A stretch of DNA of 64,000 bases from Candidatus Blautia intestinigallinarum (lineage in GTDB: Bacteria > Bacillota > Clostridia > Lachnospirales > Lachnospiraceae): contig DXIX01000014.1 in assembly GCA_019112635.1 (NCBI GenBank), positions 39,661 through 103,660 of the forward strand. The letters are read 5' to 3'. The notes below the pieces were generated by a model. It saw nothing but the letters and a program-made list of their open reading frames with translations, searched no databases and had not been told where the DNA came from. Position numbers and translations under genes: made by a program. Each line of letters begins with the position of its first letter. The first letter of the stretch is position 1. Below are positions 45,142 to 53,155 of this stretch, in pieces.

Positions 45142-46452
45142 TTAATTCTCTTCGCTTCCGTCCCAGTCGCTTCCATCGTCCTGGTAGGTGGCGTCATAAT
45201 TTCCATAGTCGTCATACCCGGATTCTTCCTGCCCGGTTCCATCCTCATCGCCCGGGGAATTTTCTCCGCTCTCTCCGTCCTCAGCCTTTTCCTCTTCCTC
45301 AGTGATACCGTCCACTCCCGTCTCATTACTGATCGCTGTGTAGATATCCCTGGCACTGTCTGACAGTGTGGACACATAGACCTTCTGTATCTCCAAGGCA
45401 GCCGTATCCATATCCTCATCCCGGTACGCCTGATAAGCCGCCAGGAGAGCCTCGTAGCTCTCACTGGATCTCTGAACCTGGGTCATCTTCGTCTGCGTCT
45501 CCTGGGCATTGGAATCTGACTGGGCCAGCTCACTCTGGGCACGGCTAAGCTGTGCACTCTGACTGGCCAGGGAATCGCTGTAATCCACAATCTGTTCGTT
45601 GGCCTCCCGGTAGATTCCCTGCCGGATTGCCGGAACTGCCAGGAACCATAATGCCGCAATTCCCGCCAGGAATCCCACTCCCATGTGAATCAAGGTTCCC
45701 ATCATCGTGTTCTCCCGGTAAGCCAGGGGCTGAATCACCACATCATTGCCTGAGCGGTAAGCGATACTCTTATTCTCCTCATCCCCGGATTCCTCCTGTC
45801 TGCCCCGTCTGCTCCTCGCATCCAGACGGGTTGTCACGCCCGTCTGTTCATCCACTTCCCGCAGAAAGCGCAGAGTCGTGGTATTCTCCCGGTCAATCCG
45901 GATCGCCTTGCGCAGCGTCCTTCTGGCTCTCCCGTAAGACTGATGCTTAATCTGAATCAACGCCAGCAGCTGATAACCTTTGACCAGCTTCGGATTCTGA
46001 GACAGAATCTTCTTCAGCTGAATGGCCGCCACATCCTCATGGCCTTCCTGACACATTGCCAGCGCCTGATTATATTTACGCACAGACTCATTGAGTGCCT
46101 CCAGCTTATTCAAATTTGCCTGAACCTTATCGAGATATTCCGATGCCAGGTTATTCACCGGGCGCAGGTTCTTGCTGAGAATCCACTCGCTGAGAGCTGC
46201 CGCCGTCTCGCCTGTCTCAAAATAAATAAGCCCCAGCAAATTTCTGGACTGTATATTATTTTTATTAAATGCCAGACTCATCTGAAGATAATCCACCGCG
46301 CCGGACAAATCCCGGATCCCGGCTTTCTCTAATCCCAGATTGTAGTAAACATCTGACAAATAATACGCTTTCTTCTGAACCAACACATGAAATCCGCAGT
46401 GCCCGCAGTAATCCTCATCGGTCAGAAGCGCTCCACAGTTAATACAATTCAT
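45142..46452 (-). CDS. Zinc-ribbon and TPR membrane protein
   Basis: 436 aa. It starts with a zinc ribbon (CINCGALLTDEDYCGHCG), then ~30-200 TPR-like helices (AVDYLQMSLAFNKNNIQSRN; ARRTLRKAIRIDRENTT). A single membrane segment follows at ~253-275 (MGVGFLAGIAALWFLAVPAI). The extracytoplasmic part has a Gln/Ser-rich coiled coil (~285-320), one more TPR-like pair, and a very acidic Gly/Asp/Tyr tail. The layout suggests a cytoplasmic scaffold anchored in the membrane. I do not recognise a named family. Last gene after folC and the 50-aa gene. Confidence 0.7.
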   Translation of the reverse strand: MNCINCGALLTDEDYCGHCGFHVLVQKKAYYLSDVYYNLGLEKAGIRDLSGAVDYLQMSLAFNKNNIQSRNLLGLIYFETGETAAALSEWILSKNLRPVNNLASEYLDKVQANLNKLEALNESVRKYNQALAMCQEGHEDVAAIQLKKILSQNPKLVKGYQLLALIQIKHQSYGRARRTLRKAIRIDRENTTTLRFLREVDEQTGVTTRLDARSRRGRQEESGDEENKSIAYRSGNDVVIQPLAYRENTMMGTLIHMGVGFLAGIAALWFLAVPAIRQGIYREANEQIVDYSDSLASQSAQLSRAQSELAQSDSNAQETQTKMTQVQRSSESYEALLAAYQAYRDEDMDTAALEIQKVYVSTLSDSARDIYTAISNETGVDGITEEEEKAEDGESGENSPGDEDGTGQEESGYDDYGNYDATYQDDGSDWDGSEEN

Positions 46453-46465
46453 GCAGTTCTCCTTC

Positions 46466-46618
46466 TCACTTCCTGCGCACTCCCGGATTTGTCTCTTTGA
46501 GTATCTCTTTCATCAAATCCATCATATCCGTCATATCCCGGCTGTAAACCGTCCCTTCCACATCTGCCGCTTCCTGGACCGGTTTAAACTTCTTCAGTTC
46601 CTCTTCATAATTAATCAT
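46466..46618 (-). CDS. Small conserved-looking hypothetical protein
   Basis: 50 aa from MINYEEELKKFKPVQEA (46618, SD AGGAGA), overlapping the folC stop by 8 nt. The 83-aa track ORF continues upstream inside folC and is not the real start. The product is acidic and helical (DMTDMMDLMKEILKETN) with no signal peptide. Its function is unknown. Tight coupling to folC and 13 nt to the next gene show it is expressed. Confidence 0.65.
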   Translation of the reverse strand: MINYEEELKKFKPVQEAADVEGTVYSRDMTDMMDLMKEILKETNPGVRRK

Positions 46619-47906
46619 GCGCTCTTCTCCTAATCTCACCTTTGACCGCGCCGACCAGATACAGGGAGCCGACGCAGAATAAAATTCCATCTTCCTTTTT
46701 CTCCAACGCTTCCTCAAGAGCGGCTGGAATATCCGACTTCGCTGTCACATTCTGGCAGCCATTCTGACGAAAGATCTCTGCCAGATCCTCTGCCGGCACA
46801 ACCCGGTAGCCGTCAATCTGCGTGGTCACCACGTTTTCCAGACGGATCGCTTCACAGATTTCCCGGATCATATCCGGATAGTCTTTGTCCGCGACTGCGG
46901 AGAACAGTAATGTGATCTTCGCCTCTTCCTGAAAATGTTTTGCCGTTTCCACAAACCGTCTCACGCCATCCTCATTGTGTGCTCCGTCCACAATCACACC
47001 GGGCAGAACCGTCTCCATCCTTCCCTGCCAGCGCGTTCGGGCAATTCCACGTCTCAAATCTTCCGTGGTATAGGTAAAACTCTTTCTCAGCACTTCCATG
47101 GTCTTCAGAGCCAGCGCCGCATTCATCACCTGATAGCGGGCCACAAATGGAATCTGGAAAACCGTATCTTTAAAACTTTCCTCTTCCATGGAGAAGGCAA
47201 TTCCCTCTCTCGTATTTTCAAGAACTTTGCAGTCCTTCTCACAAATCTCATAGCAGGGACTTCCCAGTTCCTTCGCCCGGTCTCGAATCACCTGCGCCGC
47301 CTGGTGATTTCCATCAAAAATCACCGGCACGCCCGGGACAATGATTCCCGCTTTCTCCCCGGCAATCTCTTCTAACGTATTCCCCAGATACTCCATGTGA
47401 TCCATACTGATCGAAGTAATGACGCAGGCCATCGGATTCTCTATGGATGTGGTGGCATCCAGCCTGCCTCCCAGTCCGGTCTCCAGAACCACATAGTCCA
47501 CACCTGCCTCCTTGAAAATCAGCATTCCCATCAGAAACAGCATCTCAAAATAGGTCGGATGATGGATTCCCTGGGAAGTCAATTCATCTGCCAGTTCCTT
47601 CACTCTTTGGAAAGCTTGAAGAAAAAGCTTGTCTTCCACAGGTATCTCATCAATCTGGAACCGTTCATTAATCTTCACCAGATGGGGAGATGTGAACAGC
47701 CCGCAGGAATATCCCGCCTCCCGCAGCATGGAAGCCAGAAAAGCGCAGGTACTTCCCTTTCCATTCGTCCCTGCCACATGAATCACCTGGAAAGAATCCT
47801 GGGGATTTCCAAGTCTTCGCAGACACTCTCTTGTATGTTCCAGACTGTTCTTAGTCGTAAATTTCGGGGTTTCATCAATATAAGCTACCGCTTCTTCATA
47901 ATTCAA
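46611..47906 (-). CDS. folC: Folylpolyglutamate synthase / dihydrofolate synthase
   Basis: About 431 aa. P-loop VAGTNGKGSTCAFL, TSPHLVKINERF and the DGAHNEDGVRRF segment are typical of FolC/Mur ligases. It adds glutamate to folates. The start is probably TTG (47906; product MNYEEAVAYIDE) 5 nt after GTGGTGAT; the track start uses a GTG within that SD. First gene of the folC operon. Confidence 0.9.
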   Translation of the reverse strand: MNYEEAVAYIDETPKFTTKNSLEHTRECLRRLGNPQDSFQVIHVAGTNGKGSTCAFLASMLREAGYSCGLFTSPHLVKINERFQIDEIPVEDKLFLQAFQRVKELADELTSQGIHHPTYFEMLFLMGMLIFKEAGVDYVVLETGLGGRLDATTSIENPMACVITSISMDHMEYLGNTLEEIAGEKAGIIVPGVPVIFDGNHQAAQVIRDRAKELGSPCYEICEKDCKVLENTREGIAFSMEEESFKDTVFQIPFVARYQVMNAALALKTMEVLRKSFTYTTEDLRRGIARTRWQGRMETVLPGVIVDGAHNEDGVRRFVETAKHFQEEAKITLLFSAVADKDYPDMIREICEAIRLENVVTTQIDGYRVVPAEDLAEIFRQNGCQNVTAKSDIPAALEEALEKKEDGILFCVGSLYLVGAVKGEIRRRAHD

Positions 47907-47987
47907 AAATATCACCACTTTATCCTAATGTAATAGCCTGCCTCCCCCTCCGGGCAGCTTCCCAGAAGGGGCAGCGGCTTCCTTTAC

Positions 47988-48015
47988 ATTATAATATAGT
48001 GGTGATAGATGTCCA
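47988..48015 (-). promoter_or_regulatory. Promoter of the folC operon
   Basis: Minus strand TGGACA - 16 nt - TATAAT. The ~75-nt 5' UTR is rich in G/C blocks (GCCCCTTC / GGAGGGGGAGGC) that can pair. Confidence 0.7.
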
Positions 48016-48063
48016 GTCCTAATCGTAAGATTTTATACGACAGCAACTGCAGATTCTCTCCTT

Positions 48064-50091
48064 CTAAGAATCTTCGCTGTCAAAATTCAGAATTCCCGGA
48101 TTCTCGCTCTTCACTGCGTAATACAGGCGGTTGTTCGTCCTCGTCAGCGCTTTTCTGGTGGAACTGTTACTTCTCTGGACCACACAGATCCTGTCATAAT
48201 CCGTCAGATTCTGTCCAGTAATCAGAAGGGTCTTCGTATCCAGATAATTGGTATCCACCCACTCCCCATTGATCTGAATTTCTGTGGATGGAGTGAAATA
48301 ATCGCCGATGATATAATAACTGCCCTCCACGCTGGCATCTGCCCGCACTTCTGTGAATTCCGTGTCATGCATACCCATTCTCATATCTGTGCGCTTATAT
48401 GGACTCTCTCCGCCATAGACATACTGCTCACCGTAGAGGATGTCATACTGTAAAGTCTCCAGATCCACCTGATAATTTCTCGTATTTCTCCGGGCCTGGT
48501 GGTAGCGGAAGATATTTCCTTCATGGATGCCCAGACGGTCCAGAACCACCGCCGCCATCTGATAGGAGGCCACATCCTCGTCCTCCTTCTCCAGTCCGAT
48601 GTTGTCCCACATCACATATTCTGTCTGGAAGAGATAGCGGTTATTCAAATCCTCCACCTCCAGTCCCATGGTCGGCAGGTGATCTCCATACATAACCAAA
48701 ACGGTATCCTCACCGTTCTCCTCAAGAGCATCGATCAGCTGTCCCACAAACTGATCCATCTCATGAACCTGGTTGACGTAGTATTCCCACTTGTTATTCT
48801 CTTCCTCAGACTCTGCACCGCTGACTTTAATAGCCGGATCCTCCAGAAGCTCTTCGTCCGGATAGGCCCCGTGCCCCTGCACCGAGATGGTATAGACATA
48901 GTCCGGTCCCTCTGTGGTCTGCAGGCAGTCCAAAATGTGATTGGTCAGCACTTCATCCTTCACCCAGCCCAGAGCATTCTTGTCATCCTCCTCCGGCATA
49001 TACTCTTCGGAGGTGAAGCTGTCAAAGCCCAGATTCGGGAAAATCGTCCTTCTGCCGTAGAAGTTGGCTTCATTGTTGTGAATGGCATGTGTTGAATATC
49101 CCAGATCTTTCAGAACGTACGGGGCGCTCTCACAGGTCGTCTCCTTCAAGATCGACTTGTAGGGATATTCCCCCGGCCCGAAATACCGAAGACTCATACC
49201 GGTAATGGTCTCGAACTCTGTGTTCGCCGTTCCGGCTCCCACCGAGGGCACCTTAAAATATCCGGAAGAATACTTCTCCATCAGTTTTCGGAAATTCGGA
49301 ATCGGATCTTCTGAGAACTCCAGAAAGTTCACCTCTGTCGGATCAAAGAAAGATTCCAACTGCAGGAAAATAATATTCGGCCTGGAATCCGTCTGTGTCT
49401 CTTCCAGATCAGATTCTGTGCTCAGGATTCTGTCCATCTCCTCCTGAGAATAGTCCTGGGGACAGCTGATTCCCGTATTAAAAATCGTTGTCGCCAGACA
49501 ATAGGGATATCCGTAATCCTCATAGGCAAACGCGATGTTGCCAAAATAATTGGAGAGAACACGTTTCTCCAAAGCCAGTTTCGTCGTCCCTGCGAAGATA
49601 AGAACACCAGCCAAAACCAGCGGAATATTATACTTATACTTCATCGGTCCCTGATAGCGGGGCCCTTTCAAAAACAATACCACAAGTCCGATGATCACCA
49701 GAACGAAAGCGATTCCCGCCAGGATCATCCCCGGCACTGGAAGATACCGTTTCGCAATCTTAAAGGCATCCGTGATCAGATGCAGATCCGGCCCGGTAAA
49801 AGGAGTCACACGCTGGGCCAGCAGTACGCCATTGATGATTCCCAGCGTCATCCAAAAGATGGCCAGGAGGGTCCTGACAAACACCCTCCTGCGCACCAGA
49901 TAAACAATTAAAGTTGTCGTGAAAATCAAACCTGCATTGTACAAAAAGACTAACGGCCGAGTCGTCATATAGGTCCAGGCTTTCCCAAAAGAATGTCTGG
50001 AAATTGTCTCGATCAGGTAGTACCCCACGCAGACTGCCAGGGCCTGTATCAGAATTGATATTTTATTCAGTCTCTCAACCCACGGTTTCAT
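48064..50091 (-). CDS. LtaS-type membrane sulfatase / phosphoglycerol transferase
   Basis: 675 aa with five N-terminal membrane segments (~1-200) and an extracytoplasmic sulfatase-fold domain (~235-600). Catalytic features are QLESFFDP, the nucleophile Thr in GTANTEFETITGMS, and ISVQGHGAYP; MYGDHLPTMG supplies metal ligands. This is the architecture of lipoteichoic acid synthase, which polymerises glycerol phosphate from phosphatidylglycerol. A C-terminal beta-rich ~75 aa follows. It lies 17 nt after valS without a terminator, so the T-box may control it too. Whether it makes LTA or modifies another glycan is open. Confidence 0.88.
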   Translation of the reverse strand: MKPWVERLNKISILIQALAVCVGYYLIETISRHSFGKAWTYMTTRPLVFLYNAGLIFTTTLIVYLVRRRVFVRTLLAIFWMTLGIINGVLLAQRVTPFTGPDLHLITDAFKIAKRYLPVPGMILAGIAFVLVIIGLVVLFLKGPRYQGPMKYKYNIPLVLAGVLIFAGTTKLALEKRVLSNYFGNIAFAYEDYGYPYCLATTIFNTGISCPQDYSQEEMDRILSTESDLEETQTDSRPNIIFLQLESFFDPTEVNFLEFSEDPIPNFRKLMEKYSSGYFKVPSVGAGTANTEFETITGMSLRYFGPGEYPYKSILKETTCESAPYVLKDLGYSTHAIHNNEANFYGRRTIFPNLGFDSFTSEEYMPEEDDKNALGWVKDEVLTNHILDCLQTTEGPDYVYTISVQGHGAYPDEELLEDPAIKVSGAESEEENNKWEYYVNQVHEMDQFVGQLIDALEENGEDTVLVMYGDHLPTMGLEVEDLNNRYLFQTEYVMWDNIGLEKEDEDVASYQMAAVVLDRLGIHEGNIFRYHQARRNTRNYQVDLETLQYDILYGEQYVYGGESPYKRTDMRMGMHDTEFTEVRADASVEGSYYIIGDYFTPSTEIQINGEWVDTNYLDTKTLLITGQNLTDYDRICVVQRSNSSTRKALTRTNNRLYYAVKSENPGILNFDSEDS

Positions 50092-50108
50092 ACAAACTCT
50101 CCCTTATG

Positions 50109-52757
50109 CTATTTCTGCAATTGTTCCAGCTGCACTTTAACCTTTTCCATCATCTCTTTATATTTCTGCAATTTTTCTTTTTCCTGTTCTACTTTCGCAG
50201 CCGGGGCTTTTGCCAAAAATCCCTGGTTGCTGAGCATTCCCTCTCCCCGCGCAATCTCTTTGGTCAGGCGGGCTTCTTCTTTTTTCAGTCTCTCAATCTC
50301 TTTTTCCCGATCCACCAGGTCCTCAAGAGGAAGATAGACAACCGCATCAGACACTACCACAGAGACTGCGTCTTCTCCGATGCTGTCTTTGCCTGTCTGC
50401 ACATGGATCTCCTTGGCCTGAGCCAGATTCAGGAAGGAAGCCTTCAGACTCTCATAATTTCCGACGGTCTTCTCATCTTTGCACACCAGATAGACATTGG
50501 TGCGGCGGTTCTGCGGAACATTCATCTGTGTCCGGATATTCCGGATTCCTCTCACCACTTCCTGCATACCTGCCACTGCCTGCTCTGCCTCCTGGAAGTT
50601 CCACTCATCTTTGTACACCGGCCAGTCAGAGATCATGATGGACTCCTCCTCGGGCAGCAGGGTACAATAGATTTCCTCTGTGATAAACGGCATAAACGGA
50701 TGAAGCAGCTTCAATGCCTGTGTCAAAACCGTGCGAAGTGTCCACAGCGCATCATTGGCTGCTTTCGGATTCTCCGCAGCATTCCAGATACGCACCTTCG
50801 CCATCTCGATATACCAGTCACAGAATACATCCCAGAGGAAGTCATAGATCTTCTGAACCGCGATTCCCAGTTCATATTTCTCCATATTCTCTGTGACTTC
50901 GCGGACAACGGTATTCAGCTGTGACAAAATCCAGTGATCCTCCGCCTTGAGGTCTCCCAGATCTGGCTGAGTGACTGTCTTACCCTCCAGGTTCATCAGG
51001 ATGAATCTGGAAGCATTCCAGATCTTGTTGGCAAAATTACGGCTGTTCTCCACTTTCTCCCAGTAGAAACGCATATCATTTCCCGGCGCGTTTCCCGTCA
51101 CCAGAGTCAGACGAAGGGCATCGGCGCCATATTTGTCAATGACTTCCAATGGATCAATGCCGTTTCCAAGAGATTTACTCATCTTTCTTCCCTGGGAGTC
51201 CCTCACCAGACCATGGATCAACACATGGTGGAACGGTGATTTGCCGGTCTGTTCCAGAGCAGAAAATACCATACGGATTACCCAGAAGAAAATGATATCA
51301 TACCCAGTCACCAGCACATCTGTAGGGTAGAAATACTCCAGCTCCGGTGTCTTCTCAGGCCATCCCAGGGTGGAGAAAGGCCACAGAGCAGAGGAGAACC
51401 AGGTATCCAGTGTGTCCTCATCCTGCGTGAAATGTGTGCATCCGCACTTTGGACAAACTTTCGGCATCTCAGAAGCCACCACAATCTCCCCACACTGATC
51501 ACAGTAATAAGCCGGAATTCTATGTCCCCACCATAGCTGACGGGAAATGCACCAGTCACGGATATTCTCCAGCCAGTGAAGATAGATCTTGTCGAAACGG
51601 GAAGGAACAAATTCCAGATCTTTGTTCAGCACATCGATGGCTGCCTTGGCCAGCTCGTCCATCTTCACAAACCACTGAGGTTTGATCATCGGCTCAATGG
51701 TTGTCTTGCATCGGTCATGCGTTCCCACACTGTGTGAGTGAGGAACCACTTTCACCAAAAGTCCCAGCTCTTCCAGATCAGCCACAATCGCTTTTCTCGC
51801 CTCATAGCGGTCCATTCCGGCATATTTGCCGCAGCGCTCATTCATGGTGGCGTCATCGTTCATAATATTGATCTCTTCCAGATCATGACGTTTTCCCACC
51901 TCGAAATCGTTGGGATCATGGGCCGGTGTGATCTTCACACATCCGGTTCCGAACTCCTTATCCACATAGGAATCCGCGATCACTGGAATCTGACGTCCGG
52001 TCAGCGGCAGCTCCAGCATCTTGCCGATGAGATCCTGATATCTCTCATCGTCCGGGTTGACTGCCACCGCAGTGTCTCCCAGCATCGTCTCAGGACGTGT
52101 GGTGGCAATCTCCACAAACCGTCCCTCTTCCCCTACGATCGGATAATTGATGTGCCAGAAAAATCCATCCTGGTCCTCGTGAACCACCTCCGCGTCGGAG
52201 ATGGAGGTCTTACACACCGGACACCAGTTGATAATCCTGGAACCTTTATAGATATATCCTTTGTTGTACATACGGATGAATACTTCCTGCACTGCCTTGG
52301 AGCATCCCTCGTCCATGGTGAAACGCTCTCTCTCCCAGTCTGCGGAAGCACCCATCTTCTTCAGCTGATTGTTGATCTTTCCGCCGTACTCTTCCTTCCA
52401 CGCCCAGGCATGTTTCAGGAATTCCTCACGGCCGATCTCCTTCTTATCGATTCCCTGCTCTTTTAACTTCTCCGTCACCTTGACTTCTGTGGCAATGGCT
52501 GCATGGTCGGTTCCCGGCTGCCACAGCGCCTCATATCCCTGCATTCTCTTAAAACGGATCAGGATATCCTGCAGAGTACTGTCCAGTGCATGTCCCATGT
52601 GAAGCTGTCCAGTGACATTTGGCGGCGGCATCACGATGGTGAACGGCTTCTTGTCCGGATTTACTTTCGCATGGAAATAGCCGTTGTCCATCCATTTCTG
52701 ATAAAGTCTGTCCTCAATTCCTTTTGGATCATAAGTCTTCGCCAACTCTTTACTCAT
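50109..52757 (-). CDS. valS: Valyl-tRNA synthetase
   Basis: 882 aa from MSKELAKTYDPKGIEDRLY (52757, SD GGAGGAG). The 956-aa track ORF reads 74 codons back through the T-box leader. Class I signatures are PPNVTGQLHMGHAL (HIGH) and GRKMSKSLGNG (KMSKS). There is a CDQCGE...CPKCGC zinc module in the catalytic domain, and the C-terminal arm is a coiled coil. Controlled by an upstream valine T-box. Confidence 0.98.
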   Translation of the reverse strand: MSKELAKTYDPKGIEDRLYQKWMDNGYFHAKVNPDKKPFTIVMPPPNVTGQLHMGHALDSTLQDILIRFKRMQGYEALWQPGTDHAAIATEVKVTEKLKEQGIDKKEIGREEFLKHAWAWKEEYGGKINNQLKKMGASADWERERFTMDEGCSKAVQEVFIRMYNKGYIYKGSRIINWCPVCKTSISDAEVVHEDQDGFFWHINYPIVGEEGRFVEIATTRPETMLGDTAVAVNPDDERYQDLIGKMLELPLTGRQIPVIADSYVDKEFGTGCVKITPAHDPNDFEVGKRHDLEEINIMNDDATMNERCGKYAGMDRYEARKAIVADLEELGLLVKVVPHSHSVGTHDRCKTTIEPMIKPQWFVKMDELAKAAIDVLNKDLEFVPSRFDKIYLHWLENIRDWCISRQLWWGHRIPAYYCDQCGEIVVASEMPKVCPKCGCTHFTQDEDTLDTWFSSALWPFSTLGWPEKTPELEYFYPTDVLVTGYDIIFFWVIRMVFSALEQTGKSPFHHVLIHGLVRDSQGRKMSKSLGNGIDPLEVIDKYGADALRLTLVTGNAPGNDMRFYWEKVENSRNFANKIWNASRFILMNLEGKTVTQPDLGDLKAEDHWILSQLNTVVREVTENMEKYELGIAVQKIYDFLWDVFCDWYIEMAKVRIWNAAENPKAANDALWTLRTVLTQALKLLHPFMPFITEEIYCTLLPEEESIMISDWPVYKDEWNFQEAEQAVAGMQEVVRGIRNIRTQMNVPQNRRTNVYLVCKDEKTVGNYESLKASFLNLAQAKEIHVQTGKDSIGEDAVSVVVSDAVVYLPLEDLVDREKEIERLKKEEARLTKEIARGEGMLSNQGFLAKAPAAKVEQEKEKLQKYKEMMEKVKVQLEQLQK

Positions 52758-53110
52758 GATTCTTCTCCTCCAATATTTCTCTGTCTTATGGGCATTCTGC
52801 CTCGCGAAATTCATGGGCCCCGTGAAACAAAAAAAGGAACCTTTCCTCAAATAACAAACGCCCTCCACACCAAGTGTGAAGGGCGAATTCATCACGGTAC
52901 CACCTTCGTTATACGCACGAATGCATACATCTTTCTGTCTTATAACGCAGACCACACGTGGAAGCCTACCAATCCGCAACTTCTCGACCTTCAGCCCCCC
53001 GGTTCAAAAGCTACCTTCCATCTGCACGTTCTGAAGATGCCTCCCAGCCCTTGAACATCTCTCTCTGACAGTGTTACAGATGTACTCCTCTTTCTCATCA
53101 CCTTTTCTTT
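52758..53110 (-). promoter_or_regulatory. T-box riboswitch leader of valS
   Basis: ~350-nt leader. The T-box sequence AAGGTGGTACCGTGA lies at 52892-52906. It is followed by the terminator CGCCCTTCACAC-TTG-GTGTGGAGGGCG with a T-rich tail (52849-52884). An AGAGAGAG box and the long stem GTTCAAGGGCT/AGCTTTTGAAC make up Stem I. A GUC triplet in CTGAAGGTCGAG is a plausible valine specifier, not proven. Uncharged tRNA-Val would stabilise the antiterminator and raise valS expression. A second small hairpin, GGAA-AGG-TTCC plus T7, follows at ~52830-52845. Confidence 0.92.
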
Positions 53111-53116
53111 CGTACT

Positions 53117-53145
53117 ATCATAAGAGGATTTTTTTCATTTGTCAA
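53117..53145 (-). promoter_or_regulatory. Promoter of the valS T-box transcript
   Basis: Minus strand TTGACA - 17 nt - TATGAT, a strong match directly after the FtsX-type gene's stop. Confidence 0.8.
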
Positions 53146-53155
53146 GTAAAAACAT

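Noticed and set aside
52758-52979. 75-codon N-terminal extension of valS in the ORF track
   Set aside because: Runs through the T-box and its terminator; the real start follows GGAGGAG at 52757.
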